Part shown: in pieces, positions 36,759 through 45,119 of the stretch
How the letters are laid out: the number at the start of each line of letters is the position of its first letter
Position numbering within the stretch: position 1 is the first letter of the stretch
NCBI RefSeq assembly: GCF_000743575.1
Contig: NZ_JQGC01000030.1
Coordinates: forward strand, 52,395-116,394
Length of the DNA: 64,000 nucleotides
DNA from: Devosia riboflavina
Lineage (GTDB): Bacteria > Pseudomonadota > Alphaproteobacteria > Rhizobiales > Devosiaceae
Direction of reading: 5' to 3'
Position numbers and translations under genes: made by a program
Notes under the pieces: generated by a model
Told to the model about the DNA's origin: nothing
Seen by the model: the letters and a program-made list of their open reading frames with translations, nothing else
The model's database searches: none

Positions 36759-38375
36759 ATGAAGTTCACCACTGCCATTAAGGCGATTGCGACTGCCGGC
36801 GCCATGGCGCTGATGATGTCGACGGCGGCTTCCGCCGTGACCCTGCAGATGCACAATGGTGGCGATCCGGGCACGCTGGATCCGCACAAGGCCTCGGGCG
36901 ACTGGGAAAACCGCGTTATCGGCGACTATATCGAGGGTCTGCTCACCGAGAATGCCAAGGCTGAAGCCATTCCGGGCCAGGCCGAGAGCTGGGAAATCTC
37001 GGAAGACGGCACCGTCTACACCTTCAAGCTGCGTGATGGCATTCAGTGGTCCGATGGCACTCCGGTGACCGCCGGCGACTTCGTCTTCGCCTTCCAGCGT
37101 CTGTTCAATCCGGCAACGGCTGCGGACTACGCTTACCTGCAGTTCCCGATCAAGAACTCGGAAAAGATCAACTCGGGTGAAATCACCGATTTCAACGAGC
37201 TCGGCGTCAAGGCCATCGACGACAAGACGCTCGAAATCACCCTCGAAGCGCCGACCCCTTTCTTCCTCGATGCGCTGACCCACTACACCGCCTATCCGGT
37301 GCCGAAGCATCTCGTCGAGAAGCTGGGCGATGACTGGACCAAGGTGGAAAACATCGTCGGCAACGGCCCGTACCTGATCAAGGAATGGCTGCCGGGCTCC
37401 TATGTCCGTTCGGAAAAGAACGCTGACTATTACGATGCCGCCAATGTCCAGATCGACGAAGTGTTTTATCACGTCCTCGAAGATCAGGCCGCAGCGCTCA
37501 ACCGCTACCGCGCTGGCGAATTCGACATCCTGACCGACTTCCCGGCCGACCAGTATCAGTGGCTGCAGGACAATATGCCGGGCCAGGCACACGTGGTGCC
37601 GTTCCTCGGCGTCTACTACTACGTGATGAACCAGGAAGAGGGCCAGGTGCTCTCCGACGTCCGTATCCGCGAGGCGCTCTCGACCACCGTCGTGCGCGAA
37701 GTGATCGGGCCGGATATCCTGGGCACGGGCGAACTGCCGGCCTATGGCTGGGTCCCGCCGGGCACCAACAACTATGTCGAAAACGCCTATCACCCTGCCT
37801 GGGCCGATACGCCCTACGAAGAGCGCGTCGAGCACGCCAAGGAACTGATGACCGAAGCCGGTTACGGTCCCGACAAGCCGCTCACCCTGCAGCTTCGCTA
37901 CAACACCAATGACAACCACCAGCGTATCGCCGTGGCGATTGCCGCCATGTGGGAGCCGATCGGTGTGAAGGTCGAGTTGTTCAACGCCGAAACCGCCGTT
38001 CACTACGACGCCCTGCGCGCCGGTGACTTCCAGGTTGGCCGCGCCGGCTGGCTGCTCGACTACAACGATCCGTCCAACACGCTTGACCTCCTGAAGAAGG
38101 GCGTCGATCAGGCCGGTACGATGAACTGGGGCAATAATTACGGCCGTTATGCGAACGACGAGTTCAACGCGCTGATGGTCCAGGCTTCGACCGAACTCGA
38201 TCTCGTCGCCCGTGGCGAACTTCTCGCCCAGGCCGAAAAGATCGCCATGGACGAATTCGCTGCGATCCCGATCTACTGGTACGTGTCCAAGGACGTCGTG
38301 TCGCCGAAGATTTCGGGCTTCGAAGAGAACGCCAAGAACATCTTCCGCACCCGCTGGCTCTCGAAGTCGGAATAA
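36759..38375 (+). CDS. oppA: Peptide ABC transporter substrate-binding protein
   Basis: 538 residues, family 5 solute-binding protein. The signal peptide covers 1-26 (ends STAASA), and the mature protein begins VTLQMHNGGDPGTLDPHKAS, the usual OppA opening. The start at MKFTTA is chosen for the signal peptide and a GGAGATGGGACGAG region upstream. It captures oligopeptides or similar ligands in the periplasm. It is followed by a stem-loop and the remaining transporter genes. Confidence 0.93.
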   Translation: MKFTTAIKAIATAGAMALMMSTAASAVTLQMHNGGDPGTLDPHKASGDWENRVIGDYIEGLLTENAKAEAIPGQAESWEISEDGTVYTFKLRDGIQWSDGTPVTAGDFVFAFQRLFNPATAADYAYLQFPIKNSEKINSGEITDFNELGVKAIDDKTLEITLEAPTPFFLDALTHYTAYPVPKHLVEKLGDDWTKVENIVGNGPYLIKEWLPGSYVRSEKNADYYDAANVQIDEVFYHVLEDQAAALNRYRAGEFDILTDFPADQYQWLQDNMPGQAHVVPFLGVYYYVMNQEEGQVLSDVRIREALSTTVVREVIGPDILGTGELPAYGWVPPGTNNYVENAYHPAWADTPYEERVEHAKELMTEAGYGPDKPLTLQLRYNTNDNHQRIAVAIAAMWEPIGVKVELFNAETAVHYDALRAGDFQVGRAGWLLDYNDPSNTLDLLKKGVDQAGTMNWGNNYGRYANDEFNALMVQASTELDLVARGELLAQAEKIAMDEFAAIPIYWYVSKDVVSPKISGFEENAKNIFRTRWLSKSE

Positions 38376-38392
38376 GCGGATAGAATGAGATC

Positions 38393-38414
38393 GTGGGGGC
38401 CAGCGGCCCCCACG
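38393..38414. repeat. Strong stem-loop between oppA and oppB
   Basis: CGTGGGGGCC, AGC loop, GGCCCCCACG: a 10-bp perfect stem followed by a weak T-rich tail (GTTCTTTTG). It may partly terminate transcription so that the binding protein exceeds the permeases. Confidence 0.7.
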
Positions 38415-38480
38415 GTTCTTTTGCCGTATAGCGCCCTCCGGTCTTTCCGTTTCCGGCGCTTCCGGAGGTTTATTGGAGCA

Positions 38481-38524
38481 TCGAACTCTTCCGAAAACCG
38501 CTTCGCACTTTTCGGTCCGATGCC
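38481..38524. repeat. RIME-like element (copy 2, short)
   Basis: TTCCGAAAACCGCTTCGCAC followed by TTTTCGGTCCGATGC, the core of the RIME-like family. It lies 17 bases before oppB. Confidence 0.6.
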
Positions 38525-38540
38525 CTTGGAGTCCTAACAC

Positions 38541-39464
38541 ATGTTGGCCTATGCCTTCCGGCGCGTGCTTTCGGCCATTCCGATTGCACTGATCGCCGTT
38601 ACAGTCTGTTTTTTCATCCTTCGCCTGGCGCCCGGTGGCCCCTTCGATGGCGAGCGCGCGCTGCCGCCGACCGTCCTGGCGAACCTGCGCGCCCATTACA
38701 GCCTCGATCAACCGCTGATCATGCAGTACTTCATCTATGTGGGACGGCTGCTCCAGGGTGATCTGGGCCCCTCGATGGTCATCGACGGCTTCCGCGTGGC
38801 GGACCTGATCCGCATCGGTTTCCCCTTCACGCTGACCCTGGCGCTCTATGCTTTCGTGATCGCCACGGCCATCGGTATCGTCGCGGGCATGCTCTCTGCG
38901 GTGTACCAGAACAAGTGGCCTGACTATGTCATGGTGCTGGTCGTGATGATCGGCGTGGTCATTCCCAATTTCCTCAACGCGGCGCTGTTGCAGCTGGTTT
39001 TTGGCGTGCATCTGGGTTGGCTGCCGGCGGGGGGGTGGGTCTCGGGCTCGGTCGCCCATCTGGTGTTGCCCGTTACGGTTCTTGCCTGGCCCCATGCCGC
39101 GCGTATCAGCCGGCTCATGCGCGGCTCGATGATCGAAGTGCTGGGTTCCAACTACGTGCGCACGGCGCGCGCCAAGGGTCTGGGTGAACGCCTCGTCCTC
39201 GCGCGGCACGCCATCAAGCCGGCGCTCCTGCCGGTTGTGTCCTATCTCGGACCGGGCCTTTCCTATCTTCTCACCGGCTCGCTGGCCGTCGAGCAGATTT
39301 TCGGCCTTCCCGGCATCGGCAAGTATTTTGTGACCGCGGCGCTCAACCGCGACTATGGCATCGTGCTCGGCACGACGATCCTCTACATGTTCATCATCCT
39401 CGCCCTCAATCTCATCGTCGACCTGGTCTATGCCTGGCTCGACCCCAAGGTGAGGTATCGCTGA
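38541..39464 (+). CDS. oppB: Peptide ABC transporter permease, OppB type
   Basis: 307 residues with six membrane segments. The N-terminus (MLAYAFRRVLSAIPIALIAV) and the EAA-like loop (YVRTARAKGLGERLVLARHA) are typical of OppB/DppB. It forms the channel with OppC. The stop overlaps the oppC start by one base (TGATG). Confidence 0.95.
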   Translation: MLAYAFRRVLSAIPIALIAVTVCFFILRLAPGGPFDGERALPPTVLANLRAHYSLDQPLIMQYFIYVGRLLQGDLGPSMVIDGFRVADLIRIGFPFTLTLALYAFVIATAIGIVAGMLSAVYQNKWPDYVMVLVVMIGVVIPNFLNAALLQLVFGVHLGWLPAGGWVSGSVAHLVLPVTVLAWPHAARISRLMRGSMIEVLGSNYVRTARAKGLGERLVLARHAIKPALLPVVSYLGPGLSYLLTGSLAVEQIFGLPGIGKYFVTAALNRDYGIVLGTTILYMFIILALNLIVDLVYAWLDPKVRYR

Positions 39465-40384
39465 TGCCCGGCCTTACCGGTAAAGATACGGTCCTGACGG
39501 ACTATGCCAACAAGCTGGCTGTGCTCGACGCGCCCAAGGGCCGTTCCCTGACGCAGGACGCCCTGCGGCGCCTGTCGAAGAACAAGGCCGCAGTGGTCTC
39601 GATCGGCATCGTCGTGCTGATCATTCTCGTTGCCTTCATCGGCCCCTTTTTCGTGCCGTGGGGCTATTCGGAAGTCGACTGGACCTCGATCCGCAAGCCG
39701 CCCGATTTCGACAAGGGCCACTATTTCGGCACCGACCAGAATGGTCGTGACATGCTTGCCCGCGTGCTGCAGGGCACGCAGATGAGCCTGATCGTGGCGG
39801 CGGTGGCAACTGTGGTTTCGGTTACCATCGGCGTCATCTATGGCGCGGTGTCGGGCTACTTTGGTGGTCGCGTCGACGCGCTGATGATGCGCTTCGTCGA
39901 CGTGATGTATGCGCTGCCCTATATCCTCTTCGTCATCATCCTGGTGGTGATGTTCGGGCGCAATCCGGTGCTGCTCTTTGTCGGTATCGGTGCCATCGAA
40001 TGGCTGACCATGGCGCGCATCGTGCGTGGGCAGACCCTCTCCATCAAGGAGAAGGAGTTCATCGAGGCGGCGCGTGCGAGCGGTGCAAAGCCTTTTGCCA
40101 TCATCATGCGCCACATCGTGCCCAATCTCTCCGGGCCCGTGGTGATCTATGCGACCCTGACGATCCCCGAGATCATCATCGCGGAGAGCTTCCTTTCCTA
40201 TCTCGGCCTTGGTGTGCAGGAGCCGCAGACCTCGCTCGGCACGCTGATCTCCGCCGGTGCGCCGGTAGCTGAAGTTCTGCCCTGGATGCTCCTGGGACCG
40301 GCTGTCGTGCTCGTCACGCTGCTGCTCTGCCTCACCTATATCGGCGACGGTCTGCGCGACGCGCTCGACCCGAAAGACCGGTAA
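39464..40384 (+). CDS. oppC: Peptide ABC transporter permease, OppC type
   Basis: 306 residues. A soluble N-terminal part of about 45 residues is followed by six membrane segments and the loop FIEAARASGAKPFAIIMRHI. HYFGTDQNGRDMLARVLQGT is the conserved OppC periplasmic stretch. It forms the channel with OppB. Confidence 0.95.
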   Translation: MPGLTGKDTVLTDYANKLAVLDAPKGRSLTQDALRRLSKNKAAVVSIGIVVLIILVAFIGPFFVPWGYSEVDWTSIRKPPDFDKGHYFGTDQNGRDMLARVLQGTQMSLIVAAVATVVSVTIGVIYGAVSGYFGGRVDALMMRFVDVMYALPYILFVIILVVMFGRNPVLLFVGIGAIEWLTMARIVRGQTLSIKEKEFIEAARASGAKPFAIIMRHIVPNLSGPVVIYATLTIPEIIIAESFLSYLGLGVQEPQTSLGTLISAGAPVAEVLPWMLLGPAVVLVTLLLCLTYIGDGLRDALDPKDR

Positions 40385-40395
40385 GGAGGCACATC

Positions 40396-41238
40396 ATGGC
40401 ATTGCTAGAAGTCAAAAATCTCAAGATCGATTTCCTCACGCATGATGGCACCGTCCATGCCGTGAAAGATCTTTCCTACACGCTCGAAAAGGGCAAGACG
40501 CTCGCCATCGTCGGCGAAAGCGGCTCAGGCAAGACCCAGGGCGCCTTTGCGCTGATGGGGCTGCTGCCCAAGAACGGAAGGGCCTCGGGCTCGGTCATGT
40601 TCGACGGCAAGGAAATCCTCAATCTCCCGACCAAGGAGCTGAGGTCCTATCGCGCCGAGCGCATCGGGATCATTTTTCAGGACCCGATGACCTCGCTCAA
40701 TCCCTATCTCCGCATTTCGCGGCAGATGACGGAAGTGCTGGAACTGCACCGTGGCATGAGCCACGCGGCAGCGCTGGCCGAGAGCGTACGCATGCTCGAG
40801 GCGGTGCGCATTCCGGATGCCAAGAACCGCGTGCATATGTATCCGCACGAGTTTTCGGGCGGTATGCGGCAGCGCGTGATGATCGCCATGGCGCTGCTCT
40901 GCAGCCCCGAACTGCTCATCGCCGACGAACCGACCACGGCGCTCGACGTGACCGTTCAGGCCGAGATCATCGATCTCCTCGTCGACCTGCAGGAAGATTT
41001 CAACACCGCGATCATCCTCATCACCCACGATCTCGGCATCGTGGCGGGCACCTGCGAGGACACGCTTGTGATGTTCGACGGTCGGGTGATGGAATATCGC
41101 AAGACCGCCGATATCTTCGACAATCCCGAGCATCCCTATACGCAGGGGCTTCTTGCGGCAGTGCCGCGTCTCGACCGGAAGGTGGAACGCCTCTCGACCG
41201 TTTCCTACGACTTTATGGCCGCAAAGGGTGAAGCATGA
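40396..41238 (+). CDS. oppD: Peptide ABC transporter ATPase, OppD type
   Basis: 280 residues. Walker A GESGSGKT is at 40-47, signature FSGGMRQRV, Walker B LLIADEPTTALD, switch ITHDLG. HPYTQGLLAAVPRLD begins the C-terminal peptide-transporter region, but the usual cysteine-rich CxFxxRCP tail is absent, making it shorter than most OppD proteins (about 320-340). AGGAGG precedes the start. Its stop overlaps the next start by four bases. Confidence 0.93.
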   Translation: MALLEVKNLKIDFLTHDGTVHAVKDLSYTLEKGKTLAIVGESGSGKTQGAFALMGLLPKNGRASGSVMFDGKEILNLPTKELRSYRAERIGIIFQDPMTSLNPYLRISRQMTEVLELHRGMSHAAALAESVRMLEAVRIPDAKNRVHMYPHEFSGGMRQRVMIAMALLCSPELLIADEPTTALDVTVQAEIIDLLVDLQEDFNTAIILITHDLGIVAGTCEDTLVMFDGRVMEYRKTADIFDNPEHPYTQGLLAAVPRLDRKVERLSTVSYDFMAAKGEA

Positions 41239-42107
41239 GCGCGGGCGAAAGAGAACCCATCCTCAGGGTGCGTGACCTATCGGTGGAATTCACCATTGGT
41301 TCGGGCGGCCTGTTTGGCGGCAAGAAAATCCTGCGCGCGGTCAAAGGCGTGTCCTTCGACCTCTACCAGGGCGAAACCCTCGGTATCGTGGGCGAGAGCG
41401 GCTGCGGCAAGTCGACCCTGTCGCGAGCGATCATCCGGCTCCTGCCCGCCACTGCGGGCGAGGCCGTATGGCTCGGGCGCGATATCCAGAAGATGAACTC
41501 GAACGAGCTTCTGGACCTGCGCAAGGACATCCAGATGATTTTTCAGGATCCTCTGGCCTCGCTCAATCCGCGCATGACGGCCGGCGATATCATTGCAGAG
41601 CCGCTCAAGATCCACATGCCCAATATCGGCAAGGCGGAGCGGGCGGTTCGGGTCGCCGAAATGATGCAGAAGGTCGGGTTGCTGCCCAGCATGATCAACA
41701 AATATCCGCACGAGTTTTCGGGCGGACAATGCCAGCGTATCGGCATTGCGCGGGCGCTGATCACCAATCCCAAGCTGATCATCTGCGACGAAGCCGTGTC
41801 GGCACTCGACGTGTCGATCCGCGCGCAGGTGGTCAACCTGTTGATGGACCTGCAGAAGGAACTGGGCATTTCGCTGTTGTTCATTTCGCACGACATCGCC
41901 GTCGTCCGGCACATCGCCCAGCGCATCATGGTGCTCTATTTCGGCGAAGTGGTCGAGATCGGCGAGGCCGAGCAGGTGACCATGGATCCGCACCACGACT
42001 ATACCAAGCGCTTGATCGCTTCGGTGCCGGTACCCGACCCCAAGGTGGAAATGGAACGCCGCGAGGAACGGCGGCGCCTGCGCAGGGCAGCGGCAAAAGC
42101 GGCATAG
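41235..42107 (+). CDS. oppF: Peptide ABC transporter ATPase, OppF type
   Basis: 290 residues. Walker A GESGCGKST, signature FSGGQCQRIGIARAL, Walker B LIICDEAVSALD, switch ISHDIAVV. The C-terminus is a basic tail (MERREERRRLRRAAAKAA) and lacks the cysteine-rich motif, like its partner. With OppD it powers the importer. A terminator follows 5 bases later. Confidence 0.93.
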   Translation: MSAGEREPILRVRDLSVEFTIGSGGLFGGKKILRAVKGVSFDLYQGETLGIVGESGCGKSTLSRAIIRLLPATAGEAVWLGRDIQKMNSNELLDLRKDIQMIFQDPLASLNPRMTAGDIIAEPLKIHMPNIGKAERAVRVAEMMQKVGLLPSMINKYPHEFSGGQCQRIGIARALITNPKLIICDEAVSALDVSIRAQVVNLLMDLQKELGISLLFISHDIAVVRHIAQRIMVLYFGEVVEIGEAEQVTMDPHHDYTKRLIASVPVPDPKVEMERREERRRLRRAAAKAA

Positions 42108-42112
42108 AGACG

Positions 42113-42141
42113 AAAAGGCCGGGGAGACCCGGCCTTTTTCT
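42113..42141 (+). terminator. Terminator of the opp operon
   Basis: AAAAGGCCGGG, GAGA loop, CCCGGCCTTTTT: a strong stem with a run of five T. Confidence 0.92.
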
Positions 42142-42142
42142 T

Positions 42143-42248
42143 AAAGCAGGTCTCCCGAAAGTGGGTACCGGTTTCGGGATAAAGACATGCGTAAAACCAA
42201 AGACCTAAAGCGCATGGAGCGAATCTGAAAGATCGCGACGCGCTTTAG
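42143..42248. repeat. RIME-like element (copy 3, full length, inverse orientation)
   Basis: Read on the minus strand it has AAAGCGCGTCGCGATC, then GATTCGCTCCATGCGCTTTA and a CCGAAACCGG...CCACTTTCGGGAG-type core. It matches copy 5 (60484-60590) along nearly its whole length. Its end touches the stop of the anti-sigma gene. Confidence 0.72.
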
Positions 42249-43036
42249 GTTCGATAATCCGTCAGGGTTGGATTGAGCTGGGAAAAGACGGTGCGGGCAA
42301 TGGCCTGCAATTTTTCGGCCGGGTAGGGGGCGGTAATGGTGCAACTGATCGCCGCATCGGCCCAGAACAGCGCCGTGTCGAGGCCGAGATTGGCCAGCTC
42401 ATAGGTCGGCGTATTGGGGCCGGGCGAGGGGGTTACGTAAAGCGTCAGGCGTGCGCCGGTCGTGTCTTCGTACATGAGTTGGGCGGCGCGGCCGCCGGGG
42501 ACGTTGGGCGCCGGAAGCAGGCGGCCGCCGAGGAAGGCGAGGCCCGAGGCGCTGAGATCGGGCATGGCGAGGGTGGTCTGCAGGCGGTTGGAAAGCCAGG
42601 AAGACAGGTGCTCGCTATCGTCGCCATTCACTTCCACGGCGTGGCGGTTTTCCAGCACATAGACGGTATGGGCGCTGACGGCGTCGGCGATGAGGCGATC
42701 GGCAATATCAGGCGTGTCCACCTGACCGCGCAGCAGCCAGCCGGAGCCGAGGCCTAGTCCGACAAGGACGACAGCGGCGGCAGCGCGGGTCCAGATTTGG
42801 CTGCGGCGCTTTTCTCGGGATTGCAGCAGCTTTTCGACCGAGAGGCGGGGCGGCACGGGTTCGGCAGCAACGGGGCCATAGAGCGTGCGAATGGCATTGG
42901 CCTGGCGCTGCATCAGGGCGACTTCCGCGGCGGCGTCGGCGTGGTCGGCAAGATAGGCGTCCACGTCCGCACGCTCGGCGGGGGTGAGCGCGCCATCGGC
43001 ATAGGCCATCAATGTGTCGCGGGTAATCTCGCTCAT
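42245..43036 (-). CDS. Anti-sigma factor
   Basis: 263 residues. The cytoplasmic part begins EITRDTLMAYADGALTPAER, the usual opening of anti-sigma factors. One membrane segment follows (AAAAVVLVGLGLGSGWLL, about 98-115), then a periplasmic domain. There is no HxxxCxxC zinc motif, so it belongs to the non-zinc group. It overlaps the sigma factor gene by four bases and presumably holds that factor inactive at the membrane until a periplasmic signal arrives. Confidence 0.85.
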   Translation of the reverse strand: MSEITRDTLMAYADGALTPAERADVDAYLADHADAAAEVALMQRQANAIRTLYGPVAAEPVPPRLSVEKLLQSREKRRSQIWTRAAAAVVLVGLGLGSGWLLRGQVDTPDIADRLIADAVSAHTVYVLENRHAVEVNGDDSEHLSSWLSNRLQTTLAMPDLSASGLAFLGGRLLPAPNVPGGRAAQLMYEDTTGARLTLYVTPSPGPNTPTYELANLGLDTALFWADAAISCTITAPYPAEKLQAIARTVFSQLNPTLTDYRT

Positions 43037-43539
43037 TTCACGGTTCTTAAATGCGGTTCGGAGGGTGTGCCAGTCAGCGTTTTCAGGGCGGCGCGGGCCC
43101 TGCCAAGGCGGCTCATCAGCGTGCCCAGGGGAATATCGAGAATTGCTGCCGCTTCGGCATAGGGCAGGCCTTCGAGGGTTACCAGCAGCAGGGCCTCCTT
43201 CTGTTCGTGGGGCAGCATGCCTATGGCGCGGTCGAGTTCGGCGAGCGCCATATGGCCGGGCTGCGGAGCCGGCACCGAGGGCTCGGGAATATCGGCAAAA
43301 TCCACCACCTCGCCGCGGCGGCGAGAGCCACGCAAGCTGTTGCGATGGACATTGACCAGAATGGTAAAAAGCCAGGCGCGGACCGGACCTTTGGGCGGGA
43401 AGAGGCCGCGCTTGGCGAGGGCCCGTTCGAGGCAATCCTGCACGAGGTCGTCGGCGCGATCGAAGTCGCGCGTCAACGCCCGGGCATATCGCCTGAGCGC
43501 CGGCACGGCGGCCTCGATCTCATGCAGGATGTCGACCAA
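43033..43539 (-). CDS. ECF-type RNA polymerase sigma factor
   Basis: 168 residues. The sigma-2 region (YARALTRDFDRADDLVQDCL) recognises the -10 box, and the sigma-4 region (LEGLPYAEAAAILDIPLGTL) the -35 box. No sigma-3 domain is present, as expected for ECF factors. It is cotranscribed with its anti-sigma partner. The upstream secreted repeat protein is a likely target, because this gene trio recurs in related bacteria. Confidence 0.92.
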   Translation of the reverse strand: MVDILHEIEAAVPALRRYARALTRDFDRADDLVQDCLERALAKRGLFPPKGPVRAWLFTILVNVHRNSLRGSRRRGEVVDFADIPEPSVPAPQPGHMALAELDRAIGMLPHEQKEALLLVTLEGLPYAEAAAILDIPLGTLMSRLGRARAALKTLTGTPSEPHLRTVK

Positions 43540-43605
43540 TCAGGCCTCGCATCTCGATGGATCATCCGTTTGAAGAAACGGACGACCCACCATCGACTTT
43601 CTTGG

Positions 43606-43652
43606 GCGCGATTTCGAACCGGAAAAGTGGTGTCCACTTTTCCTGAAAACGC
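43606..43652. repeat. RIME-like element (copy 4, variant)
   Basis: TCGAACCGGAAAAGTGGTGT and CCACTTTTCCTGAAAACGCT form a palindrome related to the RIME-like core. It lies between the sigma factor and the secreted protein gene, just after the latter's stop. Confidence 0.55.
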
Positions 43653-43654
43653 TC

Positions 43655-44047
43655 TTATTCGATGGCAAGATGCCAGACGCCACCGACGCCGTCACCCTTG
43701 ATGTCGCCGGGGGCGGTGTCTTCGACCCAGTAATAAAGCGGCATGGACTTGTAGGCCCACATCTTGGTGCCGTCAGTACGGTCGACGAGGGTGAAGTCGC
43801 CTTCGGCTGCTGCCGATGCGTCGGCGAAGAGCGGCGGCCACTTTTCGGCGCAGGTGTCATAGCAATTGGTGACGCCGGCCGTGTCCTTGTCGAAGATGTA
43901 GAGCGCCATGCCATTGGCATCAGTAAGAACCATCTTGCCGCCGATATCGGTGGATTTGACCGCGCCGCCGAGATAGTCGGTGGCAAAAGTCGGGGCGACG
44001 ATGAGGCAGAGGGCCGTGGCTCCGGCCAGAAGCGAACGCAGGATCAT
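43655..44047 (-). CDS. Secreted repeat protein (Lipoprotein_15/COG4315 type)
   Basis: 130 residues. A signal peptide (ILRSLLAGATALCLIVAPTFA) precedes the domain KMVLTDANGMALYIFDKDT, which is followed by the cysteine pair in CYDTCAEKWPPL, and a second, weaker repeat (TKMWAYKSMPLYYWVEDTAPG). This is the COG4315 pattern of periplasmic proteins of unknown role. No lipobox is evident. The start at MILRS is chosen because the signal peptide begins there and GAGGAG precedes it. It lies upstream of the ECF sigma gene. Confidence 0.85.
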   Translation of the reverse strand: MILRSLLAGATALCLIVAPTFATDYLGGAVKSTDIGGKMVLTDANGMALYIFDKDTAGVTNCYDTCAEKWPPLFADASAAAEGDFTLVDRTDGTKMWAYKSMPLYYWVEDTAPGDIKGDGVGGVWHLAIE

Positions 44048-44125
44048 ATTTTTTCTCCTCGCAGCAGGGGCTTGATGCGCCTGCATTGAGAAGAACACCG
44101 GGGCGCCGGGTTTAATCCCGAAGGA

Positions 44126-44674
44126 TCACGAATTTTCTTCGGTGAAGCGGACGGCGCCGATATGGGGGAGGTTGCGGTTGCGCTGGGCGTAGTCGATGCC
44201 GTAGCCGACGACGAAGCGGTCGGGGATTTCGAAGCCCAGCCATTTGGCGTGGATTTCGGTTTCGCGGCGGCTTGGCTTTGAGAGCAGGGCGCAGACTTCC
44301 ATGCGGCGGGGGTGGCGCGTTTCGAGGATTTCGAGGACGTGCTTGAGGGTGTGCCCGGTGTCGATAATGTCTTCTACAACAAGGACATCGCGGCCGGCGA
44401 TCTCGCCGCGCAGGTCTTTCAAAATGCGCACTTCGCGGCTCGATTCCATGGAATTTCCGTAGGACGAGGCTTCGAGGAAATCGACTTCGACGGGCAGGTC
44501 GAGTTCGCGGACGAGGTCGGCAATGAAGATGAAGGAGCCGCGGAGGAGCCCGACGACGACCAGCTTTTCCGTGTCGGCGAAGTGGGTGGAGATCTCTTTG
44601 GCGAGCGCTTCGACGCGGGCGGCGATGGCTTTGGCGGAGATCAGTTCGTCGACGATGTAGGGCTTTTGGGTCAT
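44126..44674 (-). CDS. hpt: Hypoxanthine phosphoribosyltransferase
   Basis: 182 residues, purine salvage enzyme that joins hypoxanthine or guanine to PRPP. The PRPP-binding loop is VLVVEDIIDTGHTLKHVL and the flexible-loop region holds SSYGNSMESSREV. KWLGFEIPDRFVVGYGIDYA is the base-binding end. The start at MTQKPY gives normal family length; the longer frame extends into repeats. Confidence 0.94.
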   Translation of the reverse strand: MTQKPYIVDELISAKAIAARVEALAKEISTHFADTEKLVVVGLLRGSFIFIADLVRELDLPVEVDFLEASSYGNSMESSREVRILKDLRGEIAGRDVLVVEDIIDTGHTLKHVLEILETRHPRRMEVCALLSKPSRRETEIHAKWLGFEIPDRFVVGYGIDYAQRNRNLPHIGAVRFTEENS

Positions 44675-44783
44675 GGCGAGTCCGAGTAGCGCAAGCGCGA
44701 GACTGTTAGCAGACTGTTGCCATCGAGGGTAGCGGCTGGTGGAATAGGTCACAGAACGGCGATGTCCCCGGAGGTGATCCAGA

Positions 44784-45005
44784 GGCATCGGTGTTTGCTG
44801 CCGCCATTCTTGAGGGTGAACCCTTGGAGCGAGGCGGAGGGCGTCGGTGTTTGTGGAGGCTGTTTACTGGAAACTGTCCGCGGGAGACTATCTGCCGGAG
44901 ACCATCTGCCGGAGACGGCTTAAGCGGCCCCAAGGGCGTCGGTGTTTGTGGCGGCTGTCTACTGCAGACTATCTACTGGAGACCATCTACTGGAGGCGGC
45001 CTAAG
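44784..45005. repeat. Nested tandem repeat upstream of hpt
   Basis: The sequence GGGCGTCGGTGTTTGTGG occurs at 44839-44856 and 44934-44951, with a degraded copy at 44784-44797. Within each long unit a 14-base motif repeats back to back: GGAGACTATCTGCC (44883), GGAGACCATCTGCC (44897), GGAGACGGCTTAAG (44911); then GCAGACTATCTACT (44964), GGAGACCATCTACT (44978), GGAGGCGGCCTAAG (44992). It fills most of the 445-base gap 44675-45119 between hpt and gltD, which otherwise holds a CTCGGG/CCCGAG palindrome at about 45011-45031. No gene is supported here. Confidence 0.8.
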
Positions 45006-45119
45006 TGCAGAGCCCTCGGGTCGAGCCCGAGGGTGACGCTTGGGGGTGGGGCGCCATTCGGGCATGGCCTATTCAGCGAAGATCGCTCCACCGGAGCGAT
45101 CTTGCCTTTGGTACGCTTC

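Noticed and set aside
36729..39209. 826-codon open frame on the minus strand
   Set aside because: It is antisense to oppA and oppB and shows no family motifs.
40396..41238. Possible truncation of the OppD-type gene
   Set aside because: All ATPase motifs are intact and the stop overlaps the next start in the standard ATGA way, so the short length looks native.
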